A DNA stretch of 7,563 nucleotides from Virgibacillus_F sp049310925. Its GTDB lineage: Bacteria > Bacillota > Bacilli > Bacillales > Amphibacillaceae. Shown here piece after piece: positions 1-3,602 of this stretch. Position numbers and translations under genes: made by a program. The notes under the pieces were generated by a model. That model was not told where the DNA came from, searched no databases, and saw nothing but the letters and a program-made list of their open reading frames with translations. The stretch spans positions 1 through 7,563 of the forward strand of contig NZ_JBMERP010000122.1 in assembly GCF_049310925.1 (NCBI RefSeq), in the 5' to 3' direction. Within the stretch, counting starts at the first letter, position 1. Each line of letters begins with the position of its first letter.

Positions 1-37
1 ATATTTTAATAAAGGCTATCTATATTCCCCCTTTAAG

Positions 38-46
38 TGGTATAAT
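38..46 (+). promoter_or_regulatory. Extended -10 promoter of the cold shock gene
   Basis: TGG followed by a perfect TATAAT (41-46) matches the extended -10 form TGnTATAAT common in Firmicutes. No good -35 lies 16-18 bp upstream, as extended -10 promoters tolerate. Transcription would start near 53 and give a leader of about 130 nt, in keeping with the long leaders of csp genes. An alternative is TTGATG (59-64), an 18-bp spacer and GATATT (83-88), which would start near 95. Confidence 0.5.
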
Positions 47-52
47 AAAATT

Positions 53-183
53 AACTTATTGATGTTCGTTTTAGCAAAACAAGATATTTGTAATAACTTT
101 CTAGTGATTATCATCGTCTTGAATTATTATCTTGAACCAAAAAGTAATAAACGTGCTATAAAGGCACATGGAGGAATTTTCTT
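53..183 (+). promoter_or_regulatory. Long 5' leader of csp with an SD-proximal hairpin
   Basis: About 130 nt separate the predicted start of transcription from the csp start codon. A small stem, GTGC (153-156) with GCAC (164-167), sits directly before the Shine-Dalgarno sequence TGGAGGA (169-175). Long csp leaders are known to tune mRNA stability and translation at low temperature. That this leader does so is inference from its length and the hairpin position only. Confidence 0.4.
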
Positions 184-384
184 ATGAGTAACGGTACAGT
201 AAAATGGTTTAACGCAGACAAAGGTTTCGGTTTTATCGAGGTTGAAGGTGGAGAAGATGTATTCGTACATTTCTCAGCAATTCAAGGCGACGGTTTCAAA
301 TCATTAGATGAAGGACAAGCAGTTTCTTTTGAAATTGAAGAAGGCAACCGCGGACCACAAGCAGCAAATGTTGAAAAAGCGTAA
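184..384 (+). CDS. CspA/CspB-family cold shock protein
   Basis: This is a 66-aa single-domain cold shock protein, the standard length of the family. It binds single-stranded RNA and DNA in the cytoplasm and acts as an RNA chaperone that keeps mRNA unfolded during cold shock and growth. The RNP1 motif KGFGFIEV (residues 13-20) and RNP2 motif VFVHF (26-30) are intact, and the nucleic-acid-stacking aromatics of Bacillus CspB (W8, F15, F17, F27, H29, F30, F38) are all present at the same positions. The C-terminal EGNRGPQAANV block is also canonical. The start is fixed by GGAGG at 170-174 with normal spacing. The gene is monocistronic, with its own promoter and a strong terminator. Bacillaceae usually carry several near-identical csp paralogues, so a letter is not assigned; residue choice is closest to CspB. 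Confidence 0.98.
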   Translation: MSNGTVKWFNADKGFGFIEVEGGEDVFVHFSAIQGDGFKSLDEGQAVSFEIEEGNRGPQAANVEKA

Positions 385-396
385 ATAAACATTATG

Positions 397-427
397 AAAG
401 CTCTTCTCATATGAGAAGAGCTTTTTT
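397..427 (+). terminator. Rho-independent terminator of csp
   Basis: A perfect 14-bp inverted repeat (397-410 with 411-424, centre CATATG) is followed by a T run to 427. It begins 12 bp after the csp stop codon. The arms start with AAAG, so the minus strand also has a T-rich end and some termination in both directions is possible. Confidence 0.92.
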
Positions 428-509
428 ACTTTTAGTTTGTTAAGGTGAAAAAGTTACAGAAGATAAAAACACAGCCCTTATTGTGATCTTCGTATGATCA
501 AAAATAGAA

Positions 510-546
510 GGGACAGTCCCAGTGGAAGCAAAAGAACCACGTCGCC
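510..546 (+). repeat. Degenerate REP-like repeat, copy A
   Basis: The palindrome GGGACAGTCCC (510-520) is followed by GTGGAAGCA (522-530) and GAACC (534-538). GGAAGCA and GAACC recur with the same 10-nt offset at 1839/1849 and 865/875. I recall sequences of the type GGGACxGTxCC...GGAAGCA...GAACCGTC as common dispersed repeats in Bacillaceae genomes, sometimes beside REP-associated Y1 transposases; this is memory, not a search. An extended -10-like element follows directly. Confidence 0.45.
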
Positions 547-547
547 A

Positions 548-556
548 TGCTAAAAT
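548..556 (+). promoter_or_regulatory. Candidate extended -10 for the 65-aa membrane protein
   Basis: TGC followed by TAAAAT (551-556, five of six consensus bases) forms an extended -10 directly after repeat copy A. No convincing -35 is visible. Transcription would start near 563, only a few bases before the Shine-Dalgarno sequence at 567-575, which makes the leader uncomfortably short. The promoter may instead lie further upstream. Confidence 0.3.
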
Positions 557-583
557 AATTAGTAGCAAGGAGAGGATACGAAG

Positions 584-781
584 ATGAATCGTATAGTCAG
601 GAACATGAGTATTATTTCATCTAGCAGCATAACACTTGGAGTAATTGGTTTTTGTATTGGTTACATTGGGGAGGATGAGCTGAAGGATTGGGTGGGGATC
701 TTATATGGCTTCATTGGATTTGGATTAGGATTTATCGCTTCCATTGTTGTACTAATCATTCAGTTTTCATTGAAAAGATAG
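584..781 (+). CDS. Small two-helix membrane protein, function unknown
   Basis: This 65-aa protein is not recognised as a member of a named family. It has a short basic N-terminus (MNRIVRN), a first hydrophobic segment at about residues 12-28, a short acidic loop (GEDELKDW, about 29-36) and a second glycine-rich hydrophobic segment at about 37-60, ending in SLKR. It is therefore predicted to be a helical hairpin in the cytoplasmic membrane with both ends on the same side. The Shine-Dalgarno sequence AAGGAGAGG (567-575) is strong and well spaced from the ATG at 584, which supports translation and this start over the internal Met8. It stands alone, downstream of the csp terminator and repeat copy A. 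No U-tailed terminator follows; there is only a weak stem ACTTCA/TGAAGT at 808-823. Confidence 0.72.
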   Translation: MNRIVRNMSIISSSSITLGVIGFCIGYIGEDELKDWVGILYGFIGFGLGFIASIVVLIIQFSLKR

Positions 782-864
782 CAGCGAAATTTAAAGGTTA
801 TTTGCTGACTTCATTGGTGAAGTGCTCATGTTCTATGCAAGTAATTTTAGTATTTAATAGAAAA

Positions 865-889
865 GGAAGCAAATGAAACCGTCTCTCTG
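865..889 (+). repeat. Degenerate REP-like repeat, copy C
   Basis: GGAAGCA (865-871) and GAAACC (875-880) have the same 10-nt offset as copies A and B, and ACCGTCTCT (878-886) is identical to the nine bases at 1851-1859 of copy B. The palindromic GGGAC arm is missing, so this is the most decayed copy. An ATGATACT string follows at 893-900, in roughly the place where the other copies have their -10-like element. Confidence 0.33.
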
Positions 890-1202
890 ATCATGATACT
901 TGACGCGTTCATATGATCACGAATGAATTCTGATTCTTAATTGCCATCAACTGATTCACTTTCCAATGATACAGTTTCGAGTATAGGCAGACAGGATATT
1001 CATTCGATCTTGAATCGACCAGACACATGGTTACTTCATATTTCTTACTTATTCTTTCGCCAATTGTTTTTTCTTCTATTTTCTTTTTAACTCTATAATT
1101 TCTTTAATCGGTTTTTTTATTGCCCATTTATGAGGGGATTGAACACTATCAATAAAATTGAAATTTTTCTTTTACTAAAATAACCAATTAGGCGTGGACC
1201 TT
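890..1202. other. Gene-free AT-rich stretch
   Basis: I see no supported gene on either strand. The stretch starts with two TGATCA-like words (TGATCATGAT at 888-897 and ATATGATCAC near 910-919). Similar words flank repeat copy A (TGATC at 484 with GATCA at 496-500), so they may be outer parts of the same decayed repeats. From about 1040 the sequence becomes T-rich. TATAAT at 1094-1099 has no suitable -35 and no gene behind it. Confidence 0.5.
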
Positions 1203-1211
1203 TGATATAAT
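1203..1211 (+). promoter_or_regulatory. Extended -10 promoter of the holin-like toxin
   Basis: TGA followed by a perfect TATAAT (1206-1211) is an extended -10 element. Transcription would start near 1218 and give a leader of about 77 nt before the toxin ATG at 1295. The -35 region (about 1183-1188) is poor. Confidence 0.52.
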
Positions 1212-1258
1212 AGAGCGAACAATAGATTAGTTTCACATGAGGGTTAGGCGCACTTGTA

Positions 1259-1283
1259 CCTTTTAGGAGACTTCCTAAAAAGG
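1259..1283 (+). promoter_or_regulatory. Stem-loop overlapping the toxin Shine-Dalgarno region
   Basis: TTTTAGGA (1261-1268) pairs with TCCTAAAA (1273-1280) around a four-base loop, and CC (1259-1260) can add pairs with GG (1282-1283) across a bulged A. The 3' arm abuts and partly includes the Shine-Dalgarno sequence AAGGGGGTG (1280-1288). Type I toxin mRNAs often hide their ribosome binding site in structure, so this could limit toxin translation. The pairing is read by eye; its effect is inference. Confidence 0.42.
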
Positions 1284-1294
1284 GGGTGTTGCTT

Positions 1295-1378
1295 ATGGAT
1301 ATGGAAAATGTGTTAACGCTGATGATTTCTTTCGGTATGTTGATTGCTTTTATCATGTCCAACCAAAATAAAAAATAA
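1295..1378 (+). CDS. Holin-like toxin of a type I toxin-antitoxin system (27 aa)
   Basis: The 27-codon ORF begins MDMENVLTLMISFGMLIAFI and ends MSNQNKK. It has the layout of the 'putative holin-like toxin' family related to Bacillus TxpA/BsrG: a short acidic start, an 'xLMISFxxLI' core, one membrane helix (about residues 6-21) and a short Asn/Lys tail. Such peptides insert into the cytoplasmic membrane and disturb it, or disturb envelope synthesis, when made in excess. The Shine-Dalgarno AAGGGGGTG (1280-1288) is very strong with 6-nt spacing, and the gene has its own extended -10 promoter. Its stop codon lies inside the arm of a hairpin (1372-1420), and an antisense promoter lies downstream. 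A second ATG at codon 3 is possible. A toxin role is inferred from similarity by eye and locus architecture. It is too short for many gene callers. Confidence 0.8.
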   Translation: MDMENVLTLMISFGMLIAFIMSNQNKK

Positions 1379-1420
1379 TCCCTCATGTGATTTTTACAGG
1401 TCAACCTGAGGGATTATTTT
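1372..1420. terminator. Bidirectional hairpin at the toxin stop codon
   Basis: A perfect 14-bp inverted repeat pairs 1372-1385 with 1407-1420 around a 21-nt loop, and the loop contains AGGT (1398-1401), which could form a competing small stem with ACCT (1404-1407). The plus strand continues into a T-rich tail (to 1426). On the minus strand the tail is TTATTTTTTATTTT-like, which is a better terminator. It may therefore be mainly the terminator of the antisense RNA. The toxin stop codon (1376-1378) is inside the 5' arm. Confidence 0.68.
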
Positions 1421-1464
1421 CTCTTTAGTGCGACCTTCCCCTCTTGATGGGGTTAGTCTATTGT

Positions 1465-1498
1465 ACCGTTCCATGTCTCTAGCATGGGACGGTTTTTT
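1465..1498 (+). terminator. Rho-independent terminator of the toxin mRNA
   Basis: ACCGTTCCATG (1465-1475) pairs with CATGGGACGGT (1483-1493) with one G-U pair and a 7-nt loop, followed by a run of T (1493-1498). It would end the toxin transcript at about 280 nt. A small CCCC/GGGG stem (1438-1441 with 1449-1452) lies between it and the upstream hairpin. Confidence 0.85.
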
Positions 1499-1519
1499 AT
1501 TATATGATTTTCTAATTAC

Positions 1520-1548
1520 AGTATACCTCATTTTGACTAATTGTTAAA
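1520..1548 (-). promoter_or_regulatory. Minus-strand promoter of the predicted antisense RNA
   Basis: Read on the minus strand, TTTAAC (1548-1543) and TATACT (1525-1520) are separated by exactly 17 bp (1542-1526). The -10 has five of six consensus bases; the -35 is modest. It points at the toxin gene. A minus-strand TATAAT at 1504-1499 is an alternative -10 but has no -35. Confidence 0.45.
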
Positions 1549-1830
1549 CATTTTAATTTTTTCTCAGTTCATTTTATGTGTTTGTTTCTTTTATTGATTC
1601 TTAGTTTTTACAGCCGTTTTTATTACAAGTAATTTTAGAATTAGTATTTACCCAATGACTAGACTTTTCATTGGTAAACCATTATTTTTACTTCCTCCTA
1701 CTTATATTAGGAGATTGCTATCTAATCATTTTCTTGTCCTAAGAAAGTCAAAAAGATTACAAGATGGGTCTAAACCTATCCAATTTCGTCACCAACCAAC
1801 TATTCAAAAATTGTAGCATCAAATTAAAAA
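1549..1830. other. Gene-free AT-rich stretch with one imperfect stem-loop
   Basis: No gene is supported on either strand. The clearest structure is an 11-bp stem with one bulged C: 1647-1658 pairs with 1668-1678, followed by CCATTATTTTTAC. It could be a weak plus-strand terminator, but no gene ends before it. On the minus strand an AGGAGG (about 1698-1693) precedes an ATG by good spacing, but the reading frame closes after four codons, so it may be a remnant. Confidence 0.4.
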
Positions 1831-1862
1831 GTTCCCGTGGAAGCATGAGAACCGTCTCTTCT
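1831..1862 (+). repeat. Degenerate REP-like repeat, copy B
   Basis: GTTCCCGTGGAAGCA (1831-1845) is followed by GAACCGTCTCTTC (1849-1861). It shares GTGGAAGCA with copy A (522-530), and GAACC lies 10 nt after the start of GGAAGCA in both. The nine bases ACCGTCTCT (1851-1859) also occur in copy C. The copy sits directly upstream of the glpP promoter and runs into its extended -10 element. Confidence 0.45.
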
Positions 1863-1863
1863 A

Positions 1864-1872
1864 TGTTATAAT
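1864..1872 (+). promoter_or_regulatory. Extended -10 promoter of glpP
   Basis: TGT followed by a perfect TATAAT (1867-1872) forms an extended -10. Transcription would start near 1879, leaving a leader of about 52 nt before the glpP ATG. The -35 region falls inside repeat copy B and does not resemble TTGACA. Confidence 0.55.
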
Positions 1873-1930
1873 CTAATCATAATTCACAGTATTGTGTTTT
1901 CTTATCTTATCATTCATAAGGGGAATCGTT

Positions 1931-2497
1931 ATGACTAATATTATCGACATTGTTCAATCACAAGTAATATCTTCCGTAAAGAAATTAGAGGATTTGGATA
2001 AGGCTATCAAATCCAGTTCCAATATTACATTTATTTTAACTGGGAACCTGACCACCACGAAACATTATATTGATCAATTAAAAAAGGCCAACAAGATTAC
2101 GTTTATACATATTGACTTTATCGACGGACTTTCCAACACAAAAAGTGCCATTCAATACATTGCCGAGACCTGGAAGCCCGATGGAATTATCACAACCAAG
2201 AGCAACTTGATTAAATATGCAAAAGAAGAGGGGCTTATGACTATCCAACGCCTCTTCCTGATAGACCGGAATGCTTTAAAAAAAGGAATTGATATTGCGC
2301 ACAGCTGTAAACCTGATGCAATTGAAGTGCTCCCAGGCTTGATGCCGTCTATTATTGATGAACTTACGAGACTGACTCTTCTGCCAATTATTGCCGGCGG
2401 ATTAATCAGTAATAAAGAGGAAATTATGAGTGGATTGCAGGCAGGCGCATTGGCAATTTCATCTGGTAATCCGGAATTGTGGAATTTAGACCTATAA
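1931..2497 (+). CDS. glpP: Glycerol-3-phosphate-responsive antiterminator GlpP
   Basis: This 188-aa cytoplasmic protein belongs to the GlpP family (glycerol uptake operon antiterminator). In Bacillus subtilis, GlpP bound to glycerol 3-phosphate acts on leader RNA of glp genes so that transcription passes the leader terminator. Visible hallmarks of its barrel-like fold are HIDFIDGL (residues 60-67), KPDGIITT (82-89), PDAIEVLPGLMP (128-139), the phosphate-site-like LPIIAGGLI (151-159) and AGALAISSG (171-179) near the C-terminus. The length is normal. The ATG at 1931 is chosen because AAGGGG (1918-1923) precedes it by 7 nt; an in-frame TTG at 1892 has no such site. No glpF, glpK or glpD lies in the window, so this copy is separated from its usual targets, at least on the left. 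It ends 8 bp from the convergent mgtC-family gene with no clear terminator between. Confidence 0.92.
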   Translation: MTNIIDIVQSQVISSVKKLEDLDKAIKSSSNITFILTGNLTTTKHYIDQLKKANKITFIHIDFIDGLSNTKSAIQYIAETWKPDGIITTKSNLIKYAKEEGLMTIQRLFLIDRNALKKGIDIAHSCKPDAIEVLPGLMPSIIDELTRLTLLPIIAGGLISNKEEIMSGLQAGALAISSGNPELWNLDL

Positions 2498-2505
2498 TTT
2501 TTAGT

Positions 2506-3039
2506 TCACCCCCGCTCGTCACCCACGCTTTCTTCTACCTCCTCGTTCTTTTGTTTATTATCTTTTTTAAACCAGTGGCTGAAATTCTTAATCTCGTGTT
2601 CTTCAAAAAAGTTACCTATTCTTGTTATTAAAAATGTAACCAAAGTCGCAAAGATGACGAAACCGTAAAATCCAGCTCCAATACCGATTCCAACTCCCCC
2701 TGCATAAAATATCATTGCAGCAGAAGTCAACCCTTTGACACGTAACCCGTCTTTCAAAATAACACCAGCGCCTAAAAATCCTAATCCGGAAACAATTTGC
2801 GCTGCTAGTCTCATAGGGTCCATCATTAACCCACTGTCAGGCTCACTTAAATCAGCTGCACTTTCTATAGAAACTAATGTTATTAACGTGCACGCAACAG
2901 CTACATACGTATAAGTTTTAAGTCCAGCAGGTTTATTCTTGGAAGTTCGATCCCAGCCTATTAAAAAACCTAAGATTGCGCTGATAAGAATTCTAAAATA
3001 CATTTCATGATCCCAAAAAAACGAAGCGATATATTCCAT
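2506..3039 (-). CDS. MgtC/SapB family membrane protein
   Basis: This is a 177-aa integral membrane protein of the MgtC/SapB family. MgtC proteins are linked to growth in low magnesium and to control of F-type ATPase or of membrane potential in several bacteria; the role here is inferred. The family core is clear: LGFLIGWDR...PAGLKTYTYV (about residues 23-46), DPMRLAAQIVSGLGFLGAGV (74-93), and VKGLTSAA followed by a Gly-rich helix (101-124). About five membrane helices can be drawn, the last ending near residue 140, followed by a charged tail (150-177). It lacks the C-terminal soluble domain of longer MgtC proteins. The usual ER after LIG is DR, and the usual Trp after LTSAA is replaced by F/Y. 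AAGGAG (3053-3048) lies 8 nt before the ATG. It is preceded by a roughly 157-nt leader holding a terminator hairpin. Confidence 0.93.
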   Translation of the reverse strand: MEYIASFFWDHEMYFRILISAILGFLIGWDRTSKNKPAGLKTYTYVAVACTLITLVSIESAADLSEPDSGLMMDPMRLAAQIVSGLGFLGAGVILKDGLRVKGLTSAAMIFYAGGVGIGIGAGFYGFVIFATLVTFLITRIGNFFEEHEIKNFSHWFKKDNKQKNEEVEESVGDERG

Positions 3040-3081
3040 TATCCATGCTCCTTAATCACTTTCTTTTTTTACTTTCCCATT

Positions 3082-3159
3082 AAAAAATCACCCCATAAGG
3101 CAAAATCAATAACAGACACTATTCAGTGCCAGCCAGTAGAGTTTGCATTATGGGGTGAT
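3082..3159 (-). terminator. Terminator hairpin in the mgtC leader (candidate attenuator)
   Basis: Read on the minus strand, 3159-3148 pairs with 3098-3087 in 12 uninterrupted base pairs; after one mismatch, 3146-3142 pairs with 3104-3100 for five more. The stem is followed by six T residues (3086-3081 region). The loop holds a second small stem, CACT/AGTG (3117-3120 with 3125-3128). It lies between the predicted promoter (3232-3204) and the mgtC ATG, and no other minus-strand gene lies upstream for it to serve. It would therefore stop mgtC transcription unless disrupted. It does not contain the conserved parts of the M-box (ykoK) magnesium riboswitch that I know. A stand-alone small RNA ending here is the alternative. 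Confidence 0.7.
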
Positions 3160-3203
3160 CTCTTCTGCTCTTCCCACATAAACAATATATTTTCTGTGTG
3201 TAA

Positions 3204-3232
3204 ATCATATACCAACTAGCGATCTGTTGCAA
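3204..3232 (-). promoter_or_regulatory. Minus-strand promoter of the mgtC leader
   Basis: On the minus strand, TTGCAA (3232-3227) and TATGAT (3209-3204) are separated by exactly 17 bp. The -10 has five and the -35 four of six consensus bases. Transcription would start near 3197, about 157 nt before the mgtC start codon and about 38 nt before the 5' arm of the terminator hairpin. Confidence 0.58.
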
Positions 3233-3405
3233 GTTTATTTATAAAATTTAAAACATTTGTACAAAGCACTTAAGTACTAAAGAACTATTTTTACAAGCGG
3301 TTACATATAAGTGTTGCTCACATTCATTAGTTGTTGTACTATTATTAATAATCGAACAATAATATGTAACAGTTGTAGTCTGCGGGTAGAGACGAGGAGA
3401 ACCCT
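3233..3405. other. AT-rich divergent intergenic region
   Basis: It holds small palindromes (TTTGTACAAA near 3256-3265; ATTATTAATAAT near 3341-3352). A weak plus-strand promoter candidate is TTGCTC (3314-3319), a 17-bp spacer and TACTAT (3337-3342), which would serve the small ORF at 3406 and possibly the large secreted-protein gene. No gene is supported. Confidence 0.3.
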
Positions 3406-3549
3406 ATGACCATTAATTTGTATTACGTTCTTTGTGATACTTTTTATTGGCATGGGGTTCTTCTTTTTTTGCAGTTAATTTTCTTACAGCATAAATGCAA
3501 CCAAAGCTTTAGCGAAAAGCCAAGTTTCCTAATATATAAACTCCAATGA
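3406..3549 (+). CDS. Possible 47-aa small ORF, perhaps frameshifted
   Basis: A good Shine-Dalgarno sequence, GAGGAG (3394-3399), stands 6 nt before ATG 3406, which opens a 47-codon ORF starting MTINLYYVLCDTFYWHGVLL. The product is not recognised. The frame shifted by one base reads TFFVILFIGMGFFFFCS and stops at about 3476. That looks more like a real single-helix small membrane protein than the in-frame product, so the ORF may be a small membrane protein gene broken by a one- or two-base indel just after the start. It could also act as an upstream ORF for the large gene at 3603. Evidence for a real product is weak beyond the ribosome binding site. Confidence 0.28.
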   Translation: MTINLYYVLCDTFYWHGVLLFLQLIFLQHKCNQSFSEKPSFLIYKLQ

Positions 3550-3602
3550 ATCTCACTATAGAGGTAAGAACGATTCACAAAAACGTACAAGGAGGAGAAT
3601 GT

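Larger units (their letters stand above)
1366..1513 (-). ncRNA. Predicted antisense antitoxin RNA, complementary to the toxin mRNA 3' end
   Basis: From the minus promoter at 1548-1520 a transcript would start near 1513 and stop at the T-rich side of the hairpin at 1420-1372, giving an RNA of about 145-150 nt. It would be fully complementary to the last codons and 3' UTR of the toxin mRNA. It carries two or three hairpins (complements of 1465-1493 and 1438-1452, plus its terminator). This matches the arrangement of txpA/RatA and bsrG/SR4 in B. subtilis, where an antisense RNA overlaps the toxin 3' end and triggers decay or blocks translation. The existence and ends of this RNA are predicted only. 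Confidence 0.45.

Noticed and set aside
132..162. TTGAAC, 19-bp spacer, TATAAA as a csp promoter
   Set aside because: It would start transcription at about 169, on top of the Shine-Dalgarno sequence, and the spacer is long.
688..876. 62-codon plus-strand ORF
   Set aside because: It overlaps the 65-aa membrane protein gene in another frame, has no good start and runs into repeat copy C.
1117..1404. 95-codon minus-strand ORF across the toxin region
   Set aside because: It has no ribosome binding site, mixed low-complexity composition, and is antisense to the well-supported 27-aa toxin and its hairpins.
838..1638. Identical 13-mer CAAGTAATTTTAG at 838-850 and 1626-1638
   Set aside because: In AT-rich DNA of this length a single 13-base match is expected by chance; the flanking similarity is weak.
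1892..1930. In-frame TTG start at 1892 for glpP
   Set aside because: No ribosome binding site, and the extra 13 residues do not belong to the GlpP family N-terminus.
3123..3179. 18-aa leader peptide (MWEEQKRSPHNANSTGWH) in the mgtC leader, minus strand
   Set aside because: Attractive because enterobacterial mgtC has leader peptides, and it overlaps the 5' arm of the terminator, but no Shine-Dalgarno sequence precedes the ATG.
3007..3219. 70-codon plus-strand ORF
   Set aside because: It overlaps the start of the mgtC-family gene and both arms of its leader hairpin; no ribosome binding site.
3546..3602. Upstream in-frame ATG at 3546 for the secreted protein
   Set aside because: It has no Shine-Dalgarno sequence and would place 19 residues in front of a normal signal peptide; 3603 has AAGGAGGAG.
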